Positions 43,788 through 51,828 of a stretch of 64,000 nucleotides of DNA are shown one piece after another. The translations under genes and the position numbers were made by a program. Origin of the DNA: an uncultured Prevotellaceae bacterium (GTDB lineage Bacteria > Bacteroidota > Bacteroidia > Bacteroidales > Muribaculaceae); contig ONQS01000013.1 in NCBI GenBank assembly GCA_900320055.1, positions 1 to 64,000 on the forward strand, read 5' to 3'. A model generated the notes under the pieces. The model saw only the letters and a list, made by a program, of their open reading frames with translations, was not told where the DNA came from and made no database searches. Position 1 is the stretch's first letter; each line of letters begins with the position of its first letter.

Positions 43788-46001
43788 TTATGATTGTTTG
43801 TTGTAATCCTTTTTGAGTGTGAACACGTTCTTTCCATCCACATACTCATAATTGATGCTGTCCATCAGTTGCTGTACCAGCAGAATGCCCAATCCGCCTA
43901 TCGGACGGTCCTCGGCGCTGAGCGATGTGTCAACATCCCCGCGCTGGGTCGGGTCAAAGGCCTTGCCCTCGTCGGTGATGACAAACTTGACGCTCTGAGG
44001 GGTCGCTTCGGCGATGATGCCGATATCTCCCTGAGTGCCGATGGGATAGGCATAGTTGATGACGTTGACTACAGCCTCCTCAACAGCGAGCATAATCTGT
44101 GACGACATTGAGGACTCAATGTTTAATCGGTCGCAAATGGATTTGACGAAATCGTTGAGCCTGGGCACTTGCTGGATGTCGTTGCTCAGGGCCAATGGCT
44201 CATGCAGCAGCACTTGCTCTTGCGGCTGTCTGTATTGCATGGTGAGCATGGTCAGGTCATCGCTTTGGCTGGCTCCGGCAGAGTAGTCGTGTACTGCATT
44301 GAGCATAGTGGCGGTGACATGTTCGGGTGAGGTGTCACCCTGGTCGATACAACTCTGGGCTGTGTCGATGACGCGTTGCAGGCCATAGAGCCTGTGGTCG
44401 GTATCGTTGGCTTCGGTAAGTCCGTCGGTGTACAGAAATAGCGTTGTGCCGCTGGCCAACTGCTCCTGTTGCTGGGTATACTTGATGTCATCAAACACGC
44501 CGATGGGCATGTTGGCCTGGACGGGTAGTGCCCTGATGTCGCTGCTGATGATTAACGGAGCATCATGGCCCGCATTGCAGTAGCGCAGACGGCCCGTGGG
44601 CAGGTCCAGCACACCGATGAACAAGGTGACGAACATGTTAGTCTTGTTGCCCTCGCATGCGATCTCGTTGATGTTCTGCATGATGCGTGCTGGGTTGCTC
44701 TCATAGTGTGCAAGGCTGCGGAAGTAGGAGTGAACAACGGCCATTACCAGTGATGATGGCACACCCTTGCCGCTCACGTCACCGATACAGAAGTAGAGTT
44801 TCTCGTCACGGATGAAATAGTCATACAGGTCTCCTCCAACCTCTAGAGCCGTCTCCTGCATGCCCACAACATTGATATCACGGCGGTGGATTTCGACCGA
44901 GGGCAGCATCTCGGCTTGGATGTTTTTGGCAATGTGAAGTTCGCTCTTGGAGCGTTCCTTGCTCAGGTCGGATTCATGCAATCGCTGCACATTGCGGTTA
45001 TAGCGGTACAAGATGAATCCCAGCAACGAGAATCCAGCCAATAACATCAGCAACAGGTTGCGGCGCATCACCTTTAATGGGCCGTACACCTCATTGTCGT
45101 AGCACACCATCACCAATTGCCAGTGTGGGTTGCCGCGCATATTGGCATAATAAGCAAAGCCGGTAGCGTCCTCCGTGTTGCGGAATTTGATGATTTTGCT
45201 GATGCCCGTACTGCTGGCTTTGTGCTCTATGGTGCTGTCGTTGATCAGGTTAATTACCAGTTCAACGTCCTGTTGGTTGGCATGGCTGGAGTCGGGTCGT
45301 GAGATGAGTGAACCATCCTCGGTAAGGAGCAGGAAGAAGGTGGACTCATAGTTGTGATGTGTGTTCAATGTGTCGATAATGCCTTGGGTGGACAGATCCA
45401 CACCAAACGCGGCATAGGTGCTGCCGTTATTGTCGGTGAGGGGAACTGCGTAGGTGGTCACAAAATCCCCACTGGCATAGGTGTCCACGTAGGGATCACT
45501 CCAGCAAGAGGTATCAGCATCAAATATCTGATGATAGAACTCTCGTTGGGTGTAGTCGTAGCCGCCTTTTGCCAACTGCTCGGTATGTATGGAGTCGCCG
45601 CTGCGGTAGCAACTGGGCTCAAACAGTCTGCCATGTTCGGGATAATAGTTAGGTGCAAATGCCACAAAACTACTCCTCACGTCGTGATTGGTCGAGACCA
45701 GGCGGCGGATGATGCTGTAGATGTTCTCTGGACTGTTGATTTGCTGCTCGATGGTCCATCGATAGTTGCGCATCATCCGTTCGTTGGACTTGAGTATGCT
45801 CCTTACTCTCACCGATTTCAGAGTCAACTCACTCTCGATGCGGTAGTCCAATTCCTTCTCCATCAGTCTATGGGCATAATTGTATTGGCCCAGTGACATG
45901 ATTTCGATGAGCACGCCGGCAAGCAGAATGATACCCAATGCCGAAATCGCTTTCCAGCCCTTATGCTTCTTGAGTTGGTCGATATAGTGTTGCAACGTCA
46001 T
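43788..46001 (-). CDS. Sensor with SpoIIE/RsbU PP2C phosphatase and RsbW-like HATPase
   Basis: This is a 737-residue membrane signalling protein from the ATG at 46001. A longer frame begins with a TTG that lies inside the promoter element and is rejected. Domains are membrane helix ~17-33, periplasmic Cache-type sensor (~45-305; DPYVDTYASGDFVTTYAVPL), second helix ~320-338, SpoIIE-type PP2C phosphatase (~365-580; GGDLYDYF, DVSGKGVPSS, YTDGLTEA) and a C-terminal anti-sigma-type HATPase (~600-735; AVEEAVVNVINYAYP, TDEGKAFDP, GGLGILLVQ). Carrying both phosphatase and kinase ends, it can push the STAS protein either way. It is first in the operon leading to the NRPS. Confidence 0.9.
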   Translation of the reverse strand: MTLQHYIDQLKKHKGWKAISALGIILLAGVLIEIMSLGQYNYAHRLMEKELDYRIESELTLKSVRVRSILKSNERMMRNYRWTIEQQINSPENIYSIIRRLVSTNHDVRSSFVAFAPNYYPEHGRLFEPSCYRSGDSIHTEQLAKGGYDYTQREFYHQIFDADTSCWSDPYVDTYASGDFVTTYAVPLTDNNGSTYAAFGVDLSTQGIIDTLNTHHNYESTFFLLLTEDGSLISRPDSSHANQQDVELVINLINDSTIEHKASSTGISKIIKFRNTEDATGFAYYANMRGNPHWQLVMVCYDNEVYGPLKVMRRNLLLMLLAGFSLLGFILYRYNRNVQRLHESDLSKERSKSELHIAKNIQAEMLPSVEIHRRDINVVGMQETALEVGGDLYDYFIRDEKLYFCIGDVSGKGVPSSLVMAVVHSYFRSLAHYESNPARIMQNINEIACEGNKTNMFVTLFIGVLDLPTGRLRYCNAGHDAPLIISSDIRALPVQANMPIGVFDDIKYTQQQEQLASGTTLFLYTDGLTEANDTDHRLYGLQRVIDTAQSCIDQGDTSPEHVTATMLNAVHDYSAGASQSDDLTMLTMQYRQPQEQVLLHEPLALSNDIQQVPRLNDFVKSICDRLNIESSMSSQIMLAVEEAVVNVINYAYPIGTQGDIGIIAEATPQSVKFVITDEGKAFDPTQRGDVDTSLSAEDRPIGGLGILLVQQLMDSINYEYVDGKNVFTLKKDYNKQS

Positions 46002-46058
46002 GTCTCTGTTATTTGTCTGAAAGAGGTTACGCTTTCTTTTTGAGAGATTCTCGATATG

Positions 46059-46066
46059 CAAAGGTA
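46059..46066 (-). promoter_or_regulatory. -7 promoter element of the phosphatase-STAS-barrel-NRPS operon
   Basis: The minus strand reads TACCTTTG, a perfect TAnnTTTG. Start of transcription ~46053, about 50 nt before the ATG at 46001. It is the only such element I found between here and the PPTase gene. Confidence 0.65.
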
Positions 46067-46151
46067 TATATTTTATAGAAAAAGTGATTAATATTATTAT
46101 TAATTAATGTGATAATGCGTGTAAAATTAATTGTTAATAGCGGTAAGGGTT

Positions 46152-46201
46152 AAAAAAAACAAGAGGATCCATCAAGTCTGTTCACGGCTTGTTGGATCCT
46201 C
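46152..46201 (-). terminator. Rho-independent terminator of typA
   Basis: GAGGATCCA (46163-46171) pairs with TGGATCCTC (46193-46201), with an inner CAAG/CTTG stem. On the minus strand it runs into TTGTTTTTTTTAA. It lies 29 nt past the typA stop. Confidence 0.9.
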
Positions 46202-46229
46202 CTGTCTGGTGATTGATTCTTAGTTTGCC

Positions 46230-48047
46230 TTAATCCTCATCTTGGCCACTCTGCTTAGCAAGGCGTTTGCGCTCGAGTTCGTCGAGGATGATCTTGCGCA
46301 TGCGGATGTGGTTGGGAGTGATTTCGACATACTCGTCGGCCTTGATGTATTCCAGCGCCTCCTCTAGGCTGAAAACGATGGGAGGCACGATCTTCACTTT
46401 GTCATCGGCGCCGCTGGCACGCATGTTGGTCAGTTTCTTGGACTTGGTCACGTTGATGACCAGGTCTTTCTCCTTGGTGTGTTCGCCGACGACCTGTCCG
46501 CCATAGACCTCTTCCTGGGGGAAGATGAAGAAGCGGCCGCGGTCCTGCAGTTTGTCGATGGCATAGGCATAGGCCGTTCCGCCCTCCATGGCCACCAGCG
46601 AACCGTTGGTGCGGCGTGCGATCTCGCCCTTCCAGGGCTCATAGTCCAGGAAGCGGTGCGACATGATGGCCTCGCCGGCACTGGCGGTAAGCACATTGGT
46701 GCGCAAGCCGATAATGCCGCGAGAGGGTATCTTGAATTGCAGGTGTATGCGGTCGTTCTGGGTCTCCATCATGGTCATCTCGCCCTTGCGGCGGGTAACC
46801 ATATCGATCATTTTGCTGGAGTATTCTTCCGGAACATTGATGCTCAGTTCCTCGATGGGCTCGCACTTCACGCCGTCGATCTGCTTGATGATGACTTGGG
46901 GCTGGCCCACTTGGAGTTCATAACCCTCACGGCGCATCTCCTCGATGAGTACCGACAAGTGCAGCACGCCGCGGCCAAACACGTTCCAGGCGTCCTCATT
47001 CTCGGTACGCTCGACACGCAGGGCCAGGTTCTTGTCCAATTCCCGCTGCAGGCGGTCCCAGATGTGGCGCGAAGTCACATACTTGCCGTCTTTGCCAAAG
47101 AAGGGGGAATCGTTGATGCAGAATCGCATCGACATGGTGGGCTCATCGATGGCAATGCGGGGCAGAGCCTCGGGGTTAGCGGGAACGGTGACGGTATCGC
47201 CGATCTCAAAGCCCTCGAGGCCGATGATAGCGCAGATATCACCGCTGCTCACACTCTCGACATGCTTCTGGCCCATGCCCTCAAAGGTGCGCAACTCTTT
47301 GACTTTCTGTTTTACGACTTCGCCGTCCTTTTTGCACAGAGCCACTTCCATGCCATCCTTCAGGGTGCCGCGATGCACTCGACCCACAGCGATACGTCCT
47401 ACATAACTGCTGTAGTCCAGCGATGTGATCAGCATCTGGGCATCGCCTTCGATCATCTCGGGCTCGGGTATGTACTTGATGATGGCATCGAGCACGGCGG
47501 TAATGTTATCGGTGGGTTGCTGCCAATCCTCGCTCATCCAGCCTTCCTTGGCCGAACCGAAGATGGTCGGGAAATCTAACTGATCCTCAGTGGCATCAAG
47601 ATTGCACATCAGGTCAAATACCATTTCCTGCACCTCGTCGGGGCGGCAGTTGGGCTTGTCCACCTTGTTGATGACGACAATGGGTTTCAGACCCAGTTGC
47701 AGGGCCTTCTGCAACACAAATCGTGTCTGGGGCATGGGCCCCTCAAAGGCGTCGACCAGCAGTAGACAACCATCGGCCATGTTAAGCACGCGTTCAACTT
47801 CACCGCCGAAGTCGCTATGGCCCGGAGTGTCAATGATGTTGATTTTATAGCCGTTATAGGAAATGGAAACGTTCTTAGACAAGATGGTGATGCCGCGCTC
47901 GCGCTCCAGATCGTTGCTATCCAGAATCTGGGAACCCATGTTTTGGTTATCGCGGAACAGGTTGCCTGCCGCTAACATCTTGTCTACCAAAGTTGTTTTG
48001 CCATGATCGACGTGAGCGATAATGGCCACATTGCGGATGTTTTGCAT
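46230..48047 (-). CDS. typA: Ribosome-associated GTPase TypA/BipA
   Basis: This is a 605-residue translational GTPase of the EF-G family that binds the ribosome and helps 50S assembly and stress responses. The G motifs are in order: AHVDHGKTT (11-19), RGITI, DTPGH (~73) and NKVD (~128). They are followed by EF-G-like beta-barrel, domain III/V ([18 protein letters not shown]) and the TypA-specific C-terminal part. The length is that of the family. It has its own promoter (48070-48077) and terminator. Confidence 0.97.
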   Translation of the reverse strand: MQNIRNVAIIAHVDHGKTTLVDKMLAAGNLFRDNQNMGSQILDSNDLERERGITILSKNVSISYNGYKINIIDTPGHSDFGGEVERVLNMADGCLLLVDAFEGPMPQTRFVLQKALQLGLKPIVVINKVDKPNCRPDEVQEMVFDLMCNLDATEDQLDFPTIFGSAKEGWMSEDWQQPTDNITAVLDAIIKYIPEPEMIEGDAQMLITSLDYSSYVGRIAVGRVHRGTLKDGMEVALCKKDGEVVKQKVKELRTFEGMGQKHVESVSSGDICAIIGLEGFEIGDTVTVPANPEALPRIAIDEPTMSMRFCINDSPFFGKDGKYVTSRHIWDRLQRELDKNLALRVERTENEDAWNVFGRGVLHLSVLIEEMRREGYELQVGQPQVIIKQIDGVKCEPIEELSINVPEEYSSKMIDMVTRRKGEMTMMETQNDRIHLQFKIPSRGIIGLRTNVLTASAGEAIMSHRFLDYEPWKGEIARRTNGSLVAMEGGTAYAYAIDKLQDRGRFFIFPQEEVYGGQVVGEHTKEKDLVINVTKSKKLTNMRASGADDKVKIVPPIVFSLEEALEYIKADEYVEITPNHIRMRKIILDELERKRLAKQSGQDED

Positions 48048-48069
48048 ATTGCCTTATTGAATTTGGGTG

Positions 48070-48077
48070 CAAAGGTA
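48070..48077 (-). promoter_or_regulatory. -7 promoter element of typA
   Basis: The minus strand reads TACCTTTG, 23 nt before the typA ATG, predicting a leader of ~16 nt. Confidence 0.65.
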
Positions 48078-48201
48078 CTAAAAATTTGAGCAAGTCGAGC
48101 ACAATACCCAATTTATTTGAGCATTGTTGAGCCACACAGCCGGATTTACGCAGCCTGATTTATGCTAAAGTTCAGGTTTGTCGGTTTTAAGTGGTCAGTT
48201 T

Positions 48202-48231
48202 TTTGAGTTACGGCAGAATGTTGTACCTTTG
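48202..48231 (+). promoter_or_regulatory. Promoter of the SDR gene
   Basis: TTTG at 48202-48205, an 18-nt gap and TACCTTTG at 48224-48231. The ATG follows at 48284 after a leader rich in CAACA repeats. Confidence 0.7.
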
Positions 48232-48283
48232 TAGGCCTATTGACAACGATTAATCAACATCATAACAACACAACAACACAACA

Positions 48284-49042
48284 ATGGAGAGAATTGCTTT
48301 AGTGACTGGCGCGACAAGCGGCATCGGAGAGGCTTGTGCACGCAAACTGGCTGTTAACGGCTACAACATGATCATTACGGGCCGCAAGGCCGAGCGCCTC
48401 GATGCGCTGGCCCGAGAACTGTCGGCACTGGGTGTGGGTGTGATCACTCTGGAGTTTGACGTGCGTGACCGCGAGGCTGCCGCAGCGGCCATCCAGGGAC
48501 TTCCTGCCGAGTGGCAGGAGATTGATGTCCTGGTCAATAATGCCGGTGGAGCATTGGGACTTGAGCCTGAATATGAAGGCAATTATGAGGATTGGGACAC
48601 GATGATCGACACCAATATCAAGGGCTTGTTGACCATGACGCGCCTGATTGTGCCGGGTATGGTCAAGCGCAACCGTGGCCATGTGGTCAATATCGGTAGC
48701 GTGGCTGGTGATGCCGCCTATGCAGGTGGCAATGTGTACTGCGCTACCAAGTCGGCCGTCAAGGCCTTAAGCGATGGCCTGCGCATCGATGTGGCCCACA
48801 CGAGTGTGCGTGTGACCAATATTAAGCCTGGCCTGGTTGAGACCAACTTCTCGGTAATCCGCTTCCATGGCGATAAAGACAAGGCAGATAATGTCTACAA
48901 GGGCATACAGCCTCTTACGGGCGAAGACATAGCCGAGATGGTCTATTTTGCAGTGAGTGCTCCTGCCCATGTCCAAGTGGCCGAGATACTTGTCTTGGCT
49001 ACCCATCAGGCCAACGGCAGCACCATTGTCAGGAACGCGTGA
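48284..49042 (+). CDS. Short-chain dehydrogenase (YdfG-like 3-hydroxy acid dehydrogenase)
   Basis: This is a 252-residue classical SDR. The nucleotide-binding TGATSGIG is at 8-15, NNAG at ~85-88, catalytic Ser139 in NIGSVAG, and Y152/K156 in VYCATK. The C-terminal part (IKPGLVETNFS, IQPLTGEDIAE, VLATHQANGSTIVR) fits the YdfG group, NADP-dependent enzymes acting on serine, threonine and related 3-hydroxy acids. It is cytoplasmic and a single-gene unit between its promoter and a hairpin terminator. Confidence 0.9.
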   Translation: MERIALVTGATSGIGEACARKLAVNGYNMIITGRKAERLDALARELSALGVGVITLEFDVRDREAAAAAIQGLPAEWQEIDVLVNNAGGALGLEPEYEGNYEDWDTMIDTNIKGLLTMTRLIVPGMVKRNRGHVVNIGSVAGDAAYAGGNVYCATKSAVKALSDGLRIDVAHTSVRVTNIKPGLVETNFSVIRFHGDKDKADNVYKGIQPLTGEDIAEMVYFAVSAPAHVQVAEILVLATHQANGSTIVRNA

Positions 49043-49062
49043 TTCTGACGAGTCGAGCAATA

Positions 49063-49125
49063 ACAAGGGGGGGATGTCATCATCATGCTGATTGTCATGA
49101 TTATTGACGCCCCCCCCCTTTTGTT
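49063..49125. terminator. Bidirectional terminator with G7/C9 stem
   Basis: AACAAGGGGGGG pairs with CCCCCCCCCTTTTGTT around a ~36-nt loop that itself contains CATCATG/CATGAT. T's follow on both strands. It separates the convergent SDR and nitroreductase genes. Confidence 0.75.
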
Positions 49126-49153
49126 GTTGTGCTTGTCACTCTGTGACCCTAGG

Positions 49154-50326
49154 TCATTTCTTCATGGCTTTGACGACTTTGCCGATGTAGAATGAGTGAT
49201 ATCCGGCGCCGAAGCCATCATAGAACTCGCGGGGAACATCGTCCCGGAAATGGCTGGGATCAAATGCTTGTGAGTACATCGTCTTGCACTCGATCACACA
49301 CTCGGCTTCCTCGTAATAGGGGGTGCCGTTCTCAGTATAGGCTACGTGTAACCCCAGGGCAGCGGCTTTGTCTCCGTCGCGTCCGCTCTTGGTGCCCATA
49401 TAGCGCAATACGTTTTTGTCCTTAAAGGTCATGATGGTGAAATAGTCGCATTTCTCCATGAAGTCGTGGGTGAAGCGCTTCTCGGCAACATAGACGGTAA
49501 CCGTGTTGGTGTTATGGCCCCACAGCGTGCCAAGCGCGCCCCAACCGATGGTCATCGCATTGCTCTGTTCACGGTCACCTGCGCAGACGAGCAACCCGCC
49601 TAGCTGGGAGAAGTAGTTAAACGGGTTGAGCAGGAAATCCTCAGTCACTGTAAACTCGTGGAACGTGCCGGCAACGGGCTCTACGGCAACTTCAGGACGG
49701 GTGCCGCCGTAGGTGTTATAACTGATGTTGCTCTCATCCCATTTGTTCTTTGGCATCTGGTTGCGCTCGGGATAGCCAACGACGATGGTGCAGAACGGCA
49801 CGATGTGCTCTGGCAGACTGAGCGTCGCAGCGACCTTCTCGCAACGGTCGGCTACTGGGTATGTGCCGGTCCATACGGCACCCAGTCCCATGGCTTGAGC
49901 GGCAAGGAGGATATTCTCGGTAGCGGCCGATACGTCTTGCACCCAGTAGTCGGGTACTCGGGTCAATGCCTTGGTTTTATCACCGCACACGACGATGGCC
50001 AGAGGGGCTTTGGCTGCCATGCCCGCGTTAGGATTGGCCTGCGACAGCCCCTGAAGCACCTGGCGGTCAGTCACTACGATAAAGTGCCAGGGGCGTTTGT
50101 CTACCGCCGACGGAGCCGCCATGCCGGCACGCAGCAGTTTTTCGATCTTATCTTGCTCTACAGGCCGGTCCTGATAGGCGCGTATGCTGGTGCGCGCAAG
50201 GATGTTGTCGAGTACAATCTCTTCCATACCGTTGGTTTTTTGTCTAACGTTTTGTGCTTGAGCGGACAGGGCCATCGCTACTGATGCGATGACGAGCGCT
50301 CCTGCTAGCAGATGGTTGATTCTCAT
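49154..50326 (-). CDS. Exported nitroreductase / flavin-reductase-like fusion
   Basis: This 390-residue protein starts with a signal peptide (RINHLLAGALVIASVAMALS, AQAQ). Residues ~34-205 are a nitroreductase-family FMN domain (ARTSIRAYQDRPV, AGMAAPSAVDKRPWHFIVVT, QAMGLGAVWTGTYP). Residues ~225-385 are a flavin-reductase-like split-barrel domain (NYFSQLGGLLVCAGDREQSN, AMTIGWGALGTLW). The two FMN folds are usually separate cytoplasmic proteins; here they are joined and exported. Substrate unknown. An MFS gene lies 25 nt upstream and may belong to the same transcript. Confidence 0.85.
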   Translation of the reverse strand: MRINHLLAGALVIASVAMALSAQAQNVRQKTNGMEEIVLDNILARTSIRAYQDRPVEQDKIEKLLRAGMAAPSAVDKRPWHFIVVTDRQVLQGLSQANPNAGMAAKAPLAIVVCGDKTKALTRVPDYWVQDVSAATENILLAAQAMGLGAVWTGTYPVADRCEKVAATLSLPEHIVPFCTIVVGYPERNQMPKNKWDESNISYNTYGGTRPEVAVEPVAGTFHEFTVTEDFLLNPFNYFSQLGGLLVCAGDREQSNAMTIGWGALGTLWGHNTNTVTVYVAEKRFTHDFMEKCDYFTIMTFKDKNVLRYMGTKSGRDGDKAAALGLHVAYTENGTPYYEEAECVIECKTMYSQAFDPSHFRDDVPREFYDGFGAGYHSFYIGKVVKAMKK

Positions 50327-50351
50327 ATGATTAATGGGTTGATTAATGATC

Positions 50352-51725
50352 TCATGAGTTAATGTTGGGATCTTCTAGACCATAGTGGTGACGACGGTCG
50401 AGCCACAGCAGGGTCGATGCCGTGATAATGGCACACACGCCGATGATGGCAAAGATAATCAGCGACATGGTGTAGTCTACCCGCTCACCCACGGTGTCGT
50501 GCTCCAGCACCTTGCCGATGAGCACAGGTATGAGCATCAGGCCGATGTTCTGGATGTAATAGATGATGGAGTAGGACGTTCCCAGTTGCTTCATGGGCAC
50601 GATTTTGGGTACTGCGGGCCATAGTGCGGCAGGCAGCAGCGAGAAGGCTATCCCCAGCACACACATCAGAGTCACCGCTAGCGCACTCGAACTGCCAGGT
50701 ATGGCAAACACGATGAGTACTGCTGTCAACATTACACTGCCGATGACCATCATGGTGGCACCGCGGCCTTTCTTGTCACACAGGCCTCCAAAGAGCGGAG
50801 TGAGCACAATGGAGGTGAATGGCAAGATGGCGGGAATCATGCCTGCCAGCCCGGTTTCGACACCATATTTCGAGATCATCAGTTTGGTGGCGAAGTCAAG
50901 GAAGGGGTACAAGGCTGAGTAATAGAACAGGCACAGCAGCGTGATGCCCCAGAAGCCAGGGTTCTTGATGGTGAGCAGCATGTCGGCGAAGTGGAATTTT
51001 TCGTCCTCGCTGTCAGCGCCGCTGGCATCTTCTGCGCCTTGTTCTTTATCCCGACGACGGTCCATCGTGCAGTAATACAGATAAGCGATAAGTCCGACAC
51101 CGACGCAGAACACACCGATAAGGATGGGGCGCGCAAGCCCCCACTTGAGTGCGATGATGGGACTGAAACCCAATGCCAATGCCGTGCCTAGGCGTGCCAT
51201 GGCTACCTGCAGGCCCATAGCGAGAGCCATCTCTTTGCCCGAGAACCACCTTACGATGGCCTTGGATACAGTGATGCCGCACATCTCATAGCCGATGCCA
51301 AAGAAGGCAAATCCCAGTGCCGCCAACACCACCTGTCGCTTGACTGTGCCCAGCAGGGGTACGGTCAACATGGGTTCGGGTGAAATCAGCGTGATTGAAC
51401 CATAGACGGCAGCCGATCCCGCCAGCATGAGCACGCACGACAAGATGCCGGTGAAGCGCACACCCATCTTGTCGAGGATGATGCCGCCCACAAAGAGCAT
51501 CAGCAGGAACACGTTGAAAAATCCGCGTGAACCGGCAAAGATGCCAAACTCGCCGCTTGTCCAACCCATTCCTCCGTCGCCGACCGTCTTCTCAAGCATG
51601 AACTGCAATGGGGACATCTCCTTGGCGACGATATAGCCTGCCATCATCGTGAACGACACAATAGCGAGCACGGTCCATCGTGCCCACGCCTTGGTCGCTA
51701 TGGATTCTCTGACTTGGTCTCTCAT
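50352..51725 (-). CDS. MFS transporter
   Basis: This is a 457-residue, 12-helix major facilitator protein. The motif-A-like loop is IILDKMGVRFTG, and the C-terminal half repeats the fold (LFGGLCDKKGRGATM). It is a paralogue of the 51829-53490 product: both share FLNVF, ILDKMGVRF, GMQVAMARLGTA/GSEMALARLGVA and ALWPAVPK/ALWPSVPK. A charged insert (~220-240, DRRRDKEQGAEDASGADSED) lies in the central cytoplasmic loop. Substrate not recognisable; it is near an exported nitroreductase fusion. Confidence 0.88.
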   Translation of the reverse strand: MRDQVRESIATKAWARWTVLAIVSFTMMAGYIVAKEMSPLQFMLEKTVGDGGMGWTSGEFGIFAGSRGFFNVFLLMLFVGGIILDKMGVRFTGILSCVLMLAGSAAVYGSITLISPEPMLTVPLLGTVKRQVVLAALGFAFFGIGYEMCGITVSKAIVRWFSGKEMALAMGLQVAMARLGTALALGFSPIIALKWGLARPILIGVFCVGVGLIAYLYYCTMDRRRDKEQGAEDASGADSEDEKFHFADMLLTIKNPGFWGITLLCLFYYSALYPFLDFATKLMISKYGVETGLAGMIPAILPFTSIVLTPLFGGLCDKKGRGATMMVIGSVMLTAVLIVFAIPGSSSALAVTLMCVLGIAFSLLPAALWPAVPKIVPMKQLGTSYSIIYYIQNIGLMLIPVLIGKVLEHDTVGERVDYTMSLIIFAIIGVCAIITASTLLWLDRRHHYGLEDPNINS

Positions 51726-51752
51726 GTATTTTGGTTTTCTGTTTCATAAAAC

Positions 51753-51798
51753 AGGGACTTTAAAGCCCTTAAAGTGTTTTAAGGTCCTCAAAGTCCCT
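51753..51798. terminator. Imperfect hairpin between the two MFS genes
   Basis: AGGGACTTT (51753-51761) pairs with AAAGTCCCT (51790-51798), and the inner parts continue with mismatches. It may separate or partly uncouple the two genes. Confidence 0.45.
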
Positions 51799-51828
51799 AG
51801 TGATTAGTTCGGATAATGGCTTGAAAAA

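Noticed and set aside
43788..46061. Start of the SpoIIE protein at a TTG at 46061
   Set aside because: That codon lies within the TACCTTTG promoter element, so it would not be in the transcript. The ATG at 46001 is used.
49110..49118. C9 run as a second phase-variable tract
   Set aside because: It forms one arm of a terminator hairpin pairing with G7 at 49067-49073, between convergent genes and outside any coding frame.
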